Positions 1-6,075 of a stretch of 15,799 nt of DNA are shown piece after piece; within the stretch, counting starts at the first letter, position 1, and each line of letters begins with the position of its first letter. Source of the stretch: CAZJQD01 sp964548165 [NCBI: uncultured bacterium] (GTDB lineage: Bacteria > UBA8481); assembly GCA_964548165.1 (NCBI GenBank), contig CAZJQD010000050.1:7985-23783 (forward strand), given 5' to 3'. The position numbers and the translations under genes were made by a program. The notes beneath the pieces are model-generated. The model was not told the DNA's origin. It saw only the letters and a program-made list of their open reading frames with translations, and did not search any database.

Positions 1-45
1 GTGGCTGTTGCCACGTCCGCGCTTGTGGGCGGTGCGTCATGCTGA
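1..45 (+). CDS. C-terminal tail of an upstream gene, possibly a circularly permuted ATP-grasp protein (partial)
   Basis: Frame 1 is open from the left edge and stops with TGA at 43-45, encoding the last 14 residues VAVATSALVGGASC. The stop lies 2 bases beyond the ATG of the alpha-E gene (ATGCTGA overlap), the spacing expected of two cotranscribed genes. In many bacteria the gene directly upstream of an alpha-E gene is a circularly permuted ATP-grasp protein (DUF404/DUF407), which is the only reason for that suggestion. Fourteen residues are too few to recognise a family, and the tail does not show the ending I would expect of that family. Frame 2 is also open through this stretch, so even the reading frame is not certain. 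Confidence 0.3.
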   Translation: MAVATSALVGGASC

Positions 46-992
46 GCCGCGTGGCGGACGCCGTCTACTGGCTCAGCCGTTACATCGAGCGCGCCGAGAA
101 CGTCTCGCGCTTCATCGACGTCAACTTCCAGATGACGCTCGACCTGCCCGGCGGCATCGACGAGCAGTGGGAACCGCTCGTCACGATCACGGGGGACGAG
201 AAGGAGTTCGCGTCCCGCTACAGCGTGGCGAACTCCGAGAACGTCGTCCGGTTCCTGACCATCGACCCGGAGTACCCCAACTCGATCCTCTCGTGCGTCC
301 GCGCCGCCCGCGAGAATGCGCGCTCGGTCCGCGACGTGATCTCGTCGGAGATGTGGGAGCAGGTGAACCGCATGTGGCTCATGCTCTCGAACTGGGAGTT
401 CACGCCCGGCGACCCGAGCCGGCTCCATGACTTCTGCACGCAGGTCCGCATCGGGAGCCAGCTCTTCGGCGGCATCACCGACGCCACGATGTCGCACGGC
501 GAGGGCTGGCACTGGGCGCGCCTCGGCCGGATGCTCGAGCGCAGCGACAAGACCTCGCGCCTCCTCGACGTGAAGTACTTCATTCTCCTGCCGCGCGTCG
601 AGGACGTGGGCTCCCCCTTCGACCAGCTCCAGTGGGCGGCGCTGCTGCGATCCGCGGGCGCCCTGGAAATGTATCGCAAGGCCCGGGGACGCATCGCGCC
701 CCAGGAAGTGGCCGCGTTCCTGCTCTTCGATCGCGACTTCCCGAGGGCGTTACGCTACTGCGTTTCGCGCGCCGACTGGTCGCTCCACGCCATCACCGGC
801 ACGGACCGCGACGCCTACCGCAGCGAAGCCGAGCGGCGCCTGGGACGCATGCGTAACGACATCGACTATGCCCGCATCGAGGATGTCCTGAGAGTGGGAA
901 TGCACGAATACCTCGACGGCATCCAGGTCGGCCTCAACGAGGCCGGAGAAGCCATCTTCGAGGACTTCTTCGCAACCAAGGTGACGGGATAG
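39..992 (+). CDS. Alpha-E domain protein (DUF403 family)
   Basis: This 317-residue protein opens with the family's characteristic MLSRVADAVYWLSRYIERAE and is helical and charged throughout, close to the usual family length of about 315. Other recognisable stretches are SCVRAARENARSVRD near residue 90, GEGWHWARLGRMLERSDKTS near residues 152-171, and a C-terminal half dominated by amphipathic helices. No signal peptide or membrane segment is visible, so it is probably cytoplasmic. The family's biochemical role is not established. It is typically encoded beside circularly permuted ATP-grasp and transglutaminase-like proteins and is suspected of taking part in peptide ligation or tagging. Here the upstream partner is cut by the window edge, and no transglutaminase gene follows: the next features are hairpins and a tRNA on the other strand. 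The start is chosen on the family N-terminus and the start/stop overlap; no strong Shine-Dalgarno is visible. Confidence 0.9.
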   Translation: MLSRVADAVYWLSRYIERAENVSRFIDVNFQMTLDLPGGIDEQWEPLVTITGDEKEFASRYSVANSENVVRFLTIDPEYPNSILSCVRAARENARSVRDVISSEMWEQVNRMWLMLSNWEFTPGDPSRLHDFCTQVRIGSQLFGGITDATMSHGEGWHWARLGRMLERSDKTSRLLDVKYFILLPRVEDVGSPFDQLQWAALLRSAGALEMYRKARGRIAPQEVAAFLLFDRDFPRALRYCVSRADWSLHAITGTDRDAYRSEAERRLGRMRNDIDYARIEDVLRVGMHEYLDGIQVGLNEAGEAIFEDFFATKVTG

Positions 993-993
993 G

Positions 994-1129
994 GCGCGAC
1001 AGCCCGTCGCGCGTAGTAGGCGCGACCCCAGCGGGATAGCGGCTCGGCTCCTGCCGATCCGCGAATCCCAACGGATGCGCGGCATCCTGCCGCGCAATAT
1101 CTATGGGGATCTGCGCGTGCTTCGCACGC
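994..1129. repeat. Row of four short hairpins between the alpha-E gene and tRNA-Glu
   Basis: Four palindromes fill this non-coding stretch. H1 (994-1012) has a perfect 7-bp stem GCGCGAC/GTCGCGC around AGCCC, starting two bases after the alpha-E stop. H2 (1039-1062) has a 4+5-bp stem with one mismatch around TCCT. H3 (1077-1095) has a perfect 8-bp stem GCGCGGCA/TGCCGCGC around TCC. H4 (1115-1129) has a perfect 6-bp stem GCGTGC/GCACGC around TTC, three bases from the tRNA 3' end. H2 and H3 share the core GGC(a)TCCTGCCG. None is followed by a run of T on either strand, so they are not classic rho-independent terminators, although H1 could stabilise the mRNA end. They resemble REP/BIME-type palindromes, which is an inference. 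Confidence 0.6.
1023..1037. repeat. 15-bp copy of the tRNA-Glu 3' end
   Basis: CGACCCCAGCGGGAT at 1023-1037 is identical to 1132-1146, which is the acceptor 3' strand, discriminator and part of the T arm of the minus-strand tRNA-Glu. It is a direct repeat lying 109 bp downstream of the tRNA 3' end. Duplicated tRNA 3' ends are typical of tRNA-targeted integration sites, but the interval here contains no gene, so it may equally be debris of a second tRNA copy. Confidence 0.5.
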
Positions 1130-1131
1130 TT

Positions 1132-1204
1132 CGACCCCAGCGGGATTCGAACCCGCGTTACAGCCTTGAAAGGGCCGTGTCCTAGGCCTCTGGACGATGG
1201 GGTC
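1132..1204 (-). tRNA. tRNA-Glu (anticodon TTC)
   Basis: The minus strand folds into a 73-nt cloverleaf. The acceptor stem is GACCCCA with TGGGGTC (7 bp) and the discriminator is G, as usual for tRNA-Glu. The anticodon stem CGGCC/GGCTG (one G-T pair) closes the loop CTTTCAA, giving anticodon TTC, which reads GAA and GAG. The T arm GCGGG-TTCGAAT-CCCGC is canonical. The 3' CCA is not encoded; the trailer continues into the hairpin at 1115-1129. The gene lies 74 bp downstream of the PhnD-like gene on the same strand. Confidence 0.95.
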
Positions 1205-1278
1205 TGGAAGCGGGGTATTCTGCCACGACTGGGCCTGGAAATGCCAGCGCGTTCCGCCCCGTTACCGCCGACGAAATC

Positions 1279-2235
1279 TCAGAGAATGAAGTCGATCTGA
1301 CGGCGTGCGGCCTCGAGGCGCGTGCCCTCCGGCACGACATCGTAGACGGTCTTTCCCGCGGCGTTGATCGCGTCGAAGACCGGGCGATACTCGGCGTCGG
1401 TGACGGGCTGGAAGCCGGTGATGTCGGCCATGTCCTTGAGCACCGCCTGGCCCTCGGGGGTCGCCGCAAACTTCATGATCGCCGCGCTCAGGGATGCGCG
1501 CTTGGCGTTATCCAGCCCGGCACGGATGAAGAGCGGCTCGTTGGGAATGGAATCCGTGCGCGCGATGATCCGAAATCGCGGATCATTCGCGACAACCTCC
1601 TCGTACGTCGCGGCGGCGTCCGCGCGCCCCTCCATGAGCGCCGCCAGGGATCGCTCGTGACTGCCCGTGAAGACGGGCACGACATCCACGCGGGCGTCGG
1701 CAAAGAGTCGCACGGGAAAGATGAATCCGCTCGTCGAGAATGGATCCGCGTACGCCACGCGCTCGCCCTTGAGGTCGGCGACCGCCCGGTCGCTGGATTC
1801 CGCCTTCACCACGACCACGCCCGCATAGCTCGAGGCTCCGGACCCGCGCAAGGCCTGCAAGGAGGCCTCCACCTTGTACTCGTAGCGCGCCAATCCATAC
1901 TCGAAGAGGCTCAAGAGCCCGATATCGCCGGGCGTGCCACGCTCGCCGTCGAAGGCGTTGATGGCCTCAAGTGGCGACGCGGCGACGCGAAATTCAAGAA
2001 AGAGCCCGCACTCCTTCTCCACGAAATCCGTCAGCGCCCGCAATTGATCCGGCGTCACCTTCTGGCCATGGTCGGGGGCGAGCACGAACTTCAAGGGGAC
2101 TTCGCGGCTGCCGACCTGGCTCTCTCGGTGTCCGCGCCACAGGTTCTGTGCCACGAGCCCCAGGATGATGAGCGCGGCGGCCGCCAGGGCCAGCGTCCGG
2201 ATCCGGTTCAAGAGATTGCCCTTGCTCGTCGTCAT
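1279..2235 (-). CDS. PhnD-like phosphate/phosphonate-family solute-binding protein
   Basis: This 318-residue protein has a hydrophobic N-terminal segment (about residues 12-30, LALAAAALIILGLVA) after a short basic leader, consistent with a signal peptide or membrane anchor. No lipobox is visible. The rest reads as a type 2 periplasmic binding fold of the PhnD/SsuA-like group: LKFVLAPDHGQKV near 48-60, a ligand-loop DLKGERVAYADPFSTSGFIF at about 154-173, and GSHERSLAALMEGRADAAAT at about 191-210. Family members bind phosphate, phosphite, phosphonates or other small anions for ABC import, and some act as sensors; the ligand cannot be read here. No permease or ATPase gene is adjacent, so it is an orphan. 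The start is well supported: AGGAGG sits 8 nt upstream of ATG. Confidence 0.85.
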   Translation of the reverse strand: MTTSKGNLLNRIRTLALAAAALIILGLVAQNLWRGHRESQVGSREVPLKFVLAPDHGQKVTPDQLRALTDFVEKECGLFLEFRVAASPLEAINAFDGERGTPGDIGLLSLFEYGLARYEYKVEASLQALRGSGASSYAGVVVVKAESSDRAVADLKGERVAYADPFSTSGFIFPVRLFADARVDVVPVFTGSHERSLAALMEGRADAAATYEEVVANDPRFRIIARTDSIPNEPLFIRAGLDNAKRASLSAAIMKFAATPEGQAVLKDMADITGFQPVTDAEYRPVFDAINAAGKTVYDVVPEGTRLEAARRQIDFIL

Positions 2236-2490
2236 GTCTCGTTCCTCCTACTTTCGCGGAACCGTCGGTCGTCGCCTGCCGTTCAACTCGGGGGTCCTGG
2301 GAAACATCCTATCACCCGGAAAAAGATACCTAAACCCTGAAGGAGCCCCCGCGTCCAATCCCGTAAGCATCCCTCACTGGTGCGAAGGAGCCGGCGGACC
2401 GTTGACGCCGCTTCCAGTTTCCGCGGCAACGGCGTCGTTCCCGGGCACCCTCGTGCCTGGAAACCCTCACCCTTTCCGGAGGTTCCATCC
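2236..2490. other. Intergenic region between the divergent PhnD-like and R/N/G-rich genes
   Basis: This 255-bp stretch carries the leaders of two divergent genes. It holds AGGAGG for the PhnD-like gene at 2244-2249 (minus) and GGAGG for the secreted protein at 2478-2482 (plus). A locally A/T-rich patch near 2318-2338 could hold a minus-strand promoter. Short inverted repeats occur: GACGCCG at 2404-2410 with CGGCGTC at 2430-2436, and GGCAC/GTGCC near 2444-2457. I find no convincing -35/-10 pair and no RNA gene. Confidence 0.5.
2478..2482 (+). promoter_or_regulatory. Shine-Dalgarno GGAGG fixing the start of the R/N/G-rich gene
   Basis: GGAGG is 8 nt upstream of the ATG at 2491. It decides this start over the in-frame upstream ATG at 2380. 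Confidence 0.75.
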
Positions 2491-3063
2491 ATGTCCCTCG
2501 TCCCGACCGTCGTCGCCGCTCTTCTTCTGGGTAGCATCGCCCTTGCCGCTGAGGCCGACCCCGGGCGATCCAACGCCTCCCGATACCAGTCCGCTCCCTC
2601 GGCCCGAGTTCGCCACGCCGCCCCCGCGGCTCCTACCTGCGCCGAAAACCGCCGCGAGCCGGTTCGCGTGACCGAGCGTCGTAACGAACACGCGCGACCG
2701 GGGGCCCAAGCCCCTGCGCCCACCCCGGAATGCCGACGCGACGCCGCCCCCACGCGGGACAAACACGCGCGCAACGAAGGACGACGCGACGGGGCCCGGA
2801 ACGGGGCCCGGGACGGAGCGCGCCGCGGCGAACGCGACCAGGAGCGTGCCAACCCGCGTAACGAGCGGCGCGACGAAGGCCGCAACGAGAGAAATAACGG
2901 GAATTCATCCGGCGGATCCGGCAGTAACGGCAACGGCCATAGCGGCGGAAACAGCGGCAACACCAACACCCACGACGACAACGGTCACGGCAACGATCCG
3001 GGCGGCGTCGACCCCTCCAACCCCGGCCGCTCGGAGGGAAGCCGCGGCAACAATCGCCGGTAG
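2491..3063 (+). CDS. Secreted Arg/Asn/Gly-rich low-complexity protein, function unknown
   Basis: I do not recognise this 190-residue protein as a whole. It starts with a signal peptide (MSLVPTVVAALLLGSIALAA, cleavage likely near residues 20-22), so it is exported. Residues 23-83 are Ala/Pro/Arg-rich with two Cys (50 and 81). Residues 84-135 are strongly basic and contain a four-residue repeat of the GAR(N/D) type. Residues 136-160 are Gly/Asn/Ser-rich, and the C-terminus carries NGHGNDPGGVDPSNPG (164-179) before a short basic end. Tails resembling NGHGN-x3-GVD-x-SNPG recur at the ends of secreted proteins in several phyla as far as I recall, which I cannot verify here. The start is chosen because GGAGG lies 8 nt before this ATG and a signal peptide follows; a longer in-frame start at 2380 has neither. 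The protein could be a matrix, surface or nucleic-acid-binding protein, but this is inference. Confidence 0.75.
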   Translation: MSLVPTVVAALLLGSIALAAEADPGRSNASRYQSAPSARVRHAAPAAPTCAENRREPVRVTERRNEHARPGAQAPAPTPECRRDAAPTRDKHARNEGRRDGARNGARDGARRGERDQERANPRNERRDEGRNERNNGNSSGGSGSNGNGHSGGNSGNTNTHDDNGHGNDPGGVDPSNPGRSEGSRGNNRR

Positions 3064-3104
3064 ACGACCGGCACGCCGCCAGTCCCACCAACCCCACTCC
3101 CCAT

Positions 3105-3140
3105 AAAAAAACCGCCGTCCGGATCCCTCCGGGCGGCGGT
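3105..3140 (-). terminator. Rho-independent terminator of the lysA-dapA operon
   Basis: Read on the minus strand, a 12-bp stem (ACCGCCGCCCGG paired with CCGGACGGCGGT, one G-T pair) with a 6-nt loop is followed directly by seven T. It begins 18 nt after the dapA stop. On the plus strand the same hairpin lies 47 nt after the R/N/G-rich gene but has only a weak downstream T stretch, so it may serve that gene less efficiently. Confidence 0.88.
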
Positions 3141-3157
3141 TCGCGTTTGAAGCTCGT

Positions 3158-4054
3158 CTACCGGAACGACTCGAGGCCCTTGATCGCCTCCGTCAGCGCC
3201 TTCGTCGTGGCCGTCGACGCCAGGGTCAGCGGTGAACGAACGACATTACGGCACCGGCCCTGCAACGCGACCGCCGCCTTCACCGGGATCGGATTGGCCT
3301 CCCCGAAGAGGGCCGTGGCCAGGGGCAGCATCGCGTAGTGAATGGCCTTCGCCCGCGCGCAGTCGCCCTTCTCCCACGCCCGCACCATCTCGGCGTTGAG
3401 CCTCGGCGCGACGTTGGCCGTCACGCTGATGACACCCTTCCCGCCGACGGCCAGCGTCGGCAGGATCGTGAAGTCGTCGCCGGACAGGAGGACGAAGTCG
3501 CTCGGGCACTGGTCGATCACGTCGCTCACCTGCTTGAGGTCGCCGGTGGCCTCCTTGATGCCGACGATGCGCGGGTGCTGGGCCGTGGCCTTCACCGCGG
3601 GAGGCAGCATGTTCACCCCGGTCCGTCCCGGCACGTTGTAGAGCACCATGGGGATCGTCGTCGCCTCGGCGATGGCCAGGAAATGGGCCCGGAGCCCGTC
3701 CTGCGTGGGCTTGTTGTAGTAGGGCGTAATCGAGAGCACGAAGTCCGCGCCCACCGATTCCGCGTGGCGCGTCAGGCGGATCGCCTCGGTCGTGGAGTTG
3801 GAACCCGCGCCCGCGATGACCGGCACCCTCCCCTTCACCGTCGTCACCGTCAGCTCGACGACGCGCTCGTGCTCGGCGTGCGAGAGCGTCGCGGACTCTC
3901 CCGTCGTCCCGCACGGCACGATCCCGTCCGTGCCCTCGGCGATGTGCCACTCGATGAGCTCCTTGAGCGCGCCCTCGTCGAGCGACCCGTCCTCGTTGAA
4001 CGGGGTAATCAGCGCGACGATCGATCCGCGCAACCTCTCCAAGCCCTTACTCAT
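3158..4054 (-). CDS. dapA: 4-hydroxy-tetrahydrodipicolinate synthase
   Basis: DapA condenses pyruvate with aspartate semialdehyde, the first dedicated step of the DAP/lysine pathway, in the cytoplasm. The 298-residue protein is a complete TIM-barrel member. The visible active-site residues match the E. coli enzyme with a +6 offset: Thr50-Thr51 in CGTTGES, Tyr113 in TPYYNKP, Tyr139 and Arg144 in YNVPGRTG, and the Schiff-base Lys167 in GIKEATGD. The presence of Arg144 and the TTGES motif favours DapA over the related N-acetylneuraminate lyase and KDG aldolase families. The ATG overlaps the lysA stop (ATGA, 4051-4054), so translation is probably coupled; GGAG lies 8 nt upstream inside lysA. A strong terminator follows 18 nt after the stop. 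Confidence 0.96.
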   Translation of the reverse strand: MSKGLERLRGSIVALITPFNEDGSLDEGALKELIEWHIAEGTDGIVPCGTTGESATLSHAEHERVVELTVTTVKGRVPVIAGAGSNSTTEAIRLTRHAESVGADFVLSITPYYNKPTQDGLRAHFLAIAEATTIPMVLYNVPGRTGVNMLPPAVKATAQHPRIVGIKEATGDLKQVSDVIDQCPSDFVLLSGDDFTILPTLAVGGKGVISVTANVAPRLNAEMVRAWEKGDCARAKAIHYAMLPLATALFGEANPIPVKAAVALQGRCRNVVRSPLTLASTATTKALTEAIKGLESFR

Positions 4055-5301
4055 ACATCAAGCTCCATCCGGACCATGTCCTCGTACGTCTCCCGCCGGC
4101 GGATGACCCGCGCCCGGCTCCCCTGCACCAACACCTCGGTCGCGCGCGGCCTCAGGTTGTAGTTCGAGGCCATCGCCATACCGTATGCACCCGCCGACCC
4201 GATGGCCAGCAACCCGCCCGCCTCGGGCACCGCCAGCCGACGCCCCTTTGCGATGAAGTCGCCGGTCTCGCAGACCGGGCCCACGACCTCGCACGAGGCC
4301 TCGGCCCGCCCCTCCACCTCGACGACGGGCCAGATCGGGTGGTAGGCGCCGTAGAGCGCCGGGCGCATGAGATCGTTCATCGCCGCGTCGACGACCACGT
4401 ACTTGTGCACGGGCGTCTCCTTCACGTAATGCACCTTCGTCACGAGAACGCCGGAGGCGCCGACAAGCGATCGGCCCGGCTCCAATACGAGGCGGCACCC
4501 CGTCGCCTCCAGGAACGGCGTCAGCGCCTTCGCGAGATCGTCAGGCGTCGGCGGAATTTCCTCGTCGTATGTGATCCCCAGCCCGCCGCCAAAATCGAGG
4601 ACCTTGAGGTCGATGCCGAGCCCGCGGATCTCGCGGATGACGCGGACGACCTTCTCGGCCGCCTGGACGAACGGCTCGATCTTCGTGATCTGCGATCCGA
4701 TATGGCAGTGGATGCCGATGGGGTCGATGTGAGGGAGCGACTTTGCCAGGGCATAGACGTCGAGCGCGGCCTTGATATCGAGCCCGAACTTTGACTCCTT
4801 CTTGCCGGTGGAGATGTACGCGTGCGTCCGGGGATCGACGTCGGGATTCACCCGGACCGCGATCGGCGCCCGCGTCCCGTTCCTGCCGGCGACATCGTTA
4901 AGGAGGCGCAGCTCGGGGATCGACTCGACGTTGAACATCAGGATCTTCGCCCCGAGTCCCTCCTCCATCTCGGCCACCGACTTGCCGACCCCGGCAAAGA
5001 CGATGCGCTCCGCGGGAACGCCCGCGCGGACCGCGCGATCCAGCTCACCGCCCGAGACGATGTCGGCGCCGCCCCCCCGCTCGGCCACCTCCTTGAGAAT
5101 GGCCAGGCTCGGATTCGCCTTGATGGCGAAGCAGACGACGGGGTCGAAGGCGCGGAACGCCTGCTGGTAGGCGTCCAGCATCGAGAGGACGGAGGTGAGC
5201 GAATAGACGTAGAGCGGGGTGCCGTGCTCGGCCGCCAGGGCCTTCAACGAGACGCCCTCGCAGTGCAGTTCGCCGCGGATTCGGGTAAAGAAAGTGTTCA
5301 T
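4051..5301 (-). CDS. lysA: Diaminopimelate decarboxylase
   Basis: LysA is a PLP enzyme that decarboxylates meso-diaminopimelate to lysine. The 416-residue protein is of usual length and carries every landmark of the fold-III decarboxylases: PLP-binding Lys61 in FAIKANP, HCHIGSQ (198-204), the glycine-rich phosphate loop GGGLG (238-242), EPGRS (274-278), the catalytic-cysteine motif CETGD (344-348), and GAYG/YNLRPR near 371-386. It is the first gene of a two-gene unit and overlaps dapA by 4 bp. The start is supported by the family N-terminus (GTPLYVYS at 27-34), yet no Shine-Dalgarno precedes the ATG. A promoter-like TTGCGA-17-TATCCT ends 12 nt before it, which suggests a leaderless or very short leader. 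No lysine riboswitch-like structure is evident upstream. Confidence 0.96.
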   Translation of the reverse strand: MNTFFTRIRGELHCEGVSLKALAAEHGTPLYVYSLTSVLSMLDAYQQAFRAFDPVVCFAIKANPSLAILKEVAERGGGADIVSGGELDRAVRAGVPAERIVFAGVGKSVAEMEEGLGAKILMFNVESIPELRLLNDVAGRNGTRAPIAVRVNPDVDPRTHAYISTGKKESKFGLDIKAALDVYALAKSLPHIDPIGIHCHIGSQITKIEPFVQAAEKVVRVIREIRGLGIDLKVLDFGGGLGITYDEEIPPTPDDLAKALTPFLEATGCRLVLEPGRSLVGASGVLVTKVHYVKETPVHKYVVVDAAMNDLMRPALYGAYHPIWPVVEVEGRAEASCEVVGPVCETGDFIAKGRRLAVPEAGGLLAIGSAGAYGMAMASNYNLRPRATEVLVQGSRARVIRRRETYEDMVRMELDV

Positions 5302-5313
5302 GGGAGTCGGAAG

Positions 5314-5342
5314 AGGATATCAGCCGGGACGCAAAGTCGCAA
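5314..5342 (-). promoter_or_regulatory. Candidate promoter of lysA-dapA
   Basis: On the minus strand TTGCGA (5337-5342) and TATCCT (5314-5319) are separated by exactly 17 nt, each matching 4 of 6 sigma-70 consensus bases. The -10 ends 12 nt before the lysA ATG, so the expected transcript would carry only about 5 nt of leader, consistent with the missing Shine-Dalgarno. Confidence 0.4.
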
Positions 5343-5372
5343 TTCGCCCGATGATCCCGATGCTCGATCAAA

Positions 5373-5400
5373 CACGGAGACCACGGGGACCACGGAGAAG
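5373..5400 (-). repeat. Dispersed 9-bp-period repeat, copy 1
   Basis: Read on the minus strand it begins CTTCTCC and continues as two and a half units of GTGGTCYCC. All 28 bases are identical to 7580-7607 and 21 are identical to 5523-5543, with copy 1 in the opposite orientation to both. It lies in non-coding DNA upstream of lysA. Confidence 0.8.
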
Positions 5401-5522
5401 ACCGATGCAAGGCATGAGTTCAAGATATTGGCGCGACAATGTCATCGTTTCATCACAGACAAATCGAGGCAAAGAAGCGGGTATTCACGCTTGTTCTGGA
5501 TTCTTCTCCTTCGTCTTGTTCT

Positions 5523-5546
5523 GTGGTCCCCGTGGTCTCCGTGGTG
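5523..5546 (+). repeat. Dispersed 9-bp-period repeat, copy 2 (inverted relative to copy 1)
   Basis: This copy is made of GTGGTCCCC, GTGGTCTCC and GTGGTG, identical over 24 nt to 7587-7610. It forms an inverted pair with copy 1 across about 130 bp and lies downstream of the PPOX gene. Confidence 0.8.
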
Positions 5547-5631
5547 TGAATTCGTGAACAGGTCAGCCTGGTCGCGCGCAGGCGGGCGGATGTCTCCCAG
5601 GTGCTCCTGCCTGTGTTGGGAAAAACTACCG

Positions 5632-6027
5632 CTATTTCAGGTCGAAGAAGGCCTCGGCCGCGACCTTGACGGTCAGGCGCTCTTCGCCCGGGCGGCGGAA
5701 CGGGTAGGGCTTGCCCAGGTATTTCTGCGAGAGCCGATCGATGCATTCGTCGGCCCCTTCCTTCGTGATGGAGACGACGCGACCCCGGATCATGGACTGC
5801 CGGTAGGGATTCTGGGCATCCCAGATCGCGATGGCGATCCGCGGATCGCGGCGCATGTTCCGGGTCTTGGTGCGTCCCTCGGCCGTGTTGAAGATGATGA
5901 AATCCTCGTCGGCCTCCACCCAGACCACGCTGGCCTGCGGAGCGCCGTCGCGCATCAGGGTCGTCACGACCGCGAAGTTCTTGCCCGTCGTCAGAAGTTC
6001 TCGCGCCAGTTCCGTCAGCTTCGCCAT
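5632..6027 (-). CDS. Pyridoxamine 5'-phosphate oxidase-like (PPOX/FDOR) small flavin- or F420-dependent protein
   Basis: This 131-residue protein is a single split-barrel domain. Recognisable parts are LLTTGKNFAVVTTLMRDGAP (11-30), QASVVWVEADEDFIIFNTAE (31-50) and RTKTRNMRRDPRIAIAIWD (52-70), the usual layout of PPOX-class proteins annotated as F420-dependent oxidoreductases, followed by RGRVVSITKEGA (81-92). Such proteins bind FMN, F420 or haem breakdown products and reduce small organic substrates; neither the cofactor nor the substrate can be fixed from the sequence. It is too short and too divergent to be the vitamin B6 enzyme PdxH. GGAGG lies 8 nt before the ATG, supporting the start. 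It follows argH by 48 bp on the same strand and could be transcribed with it. It has no evident link to arginine synthesis. Confidence 0.85.
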   Translation of the reverse strand: MAKLTELARELLTTGKNFAVVTTLMRDGAPQASVVWVEADEDFIIFNTAEGRTKTRNMRRDPRIAIAIWDAQNPYRQSMIRGRVVSITKEGADECIDRLSQKYLGKPYPFRRPGEERLTVKVAAEAFFDLK

Positions 6028-6075
6028 GGGGTCACCCTCCGTCTGTGATCTTTCGGGGCCGTCGAGCCCCGTGTG

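Larger units (their letters stand above)
5302..5631. other. Non-coding region between lysA and the PPOX gene, framed by an inverted repeat
   Basis: This 330-bp gap contains the lysA promoter candidate (5314-5342), repeat copy 1 (5373-5400) and inverted copy 2 (5523-5546), with about 130 bp of noticeably less GC-rich sequence between them. No open frame with a ribosome binding site or recognisable product is present. The 21-nt complementary cores of the two copies could pair in RNA or single-stranded DNA to form a long stem around the intervening sequence. From 5547 to the PPOX stop I see nothing recognisable. Confidence 0.6.

Noticed and set aside
994-1012. Rho-independent terminator for the alpha-E gene
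   Set aside because: The stem is good but no T run follows on the plus strand, so it is recorded as a hairpin only.
2380-2490. Upstream start for the R/N/G-rich protein
   Set aside because: It would add 37 residues before an otherwise clear signal peptide and lacks a ribosome binding site, whereas GGAGG sits 8 nt before the ATG at 2491.
5373-5546. Possible CRISPR array from the repeats near lysA
   Set aside because: Only two copies are here and they are inverted relative to each other, with one more about 2 kb away; there is no regular spacing and no cas gene.
5302-5631. Lysine riboswitch upstream of lysA
   Set aside because: No conserved multi-helix lysine aptamer pattern is visible, and the likely promoter lies only 12 nt before the start codon, leaving no room for one.
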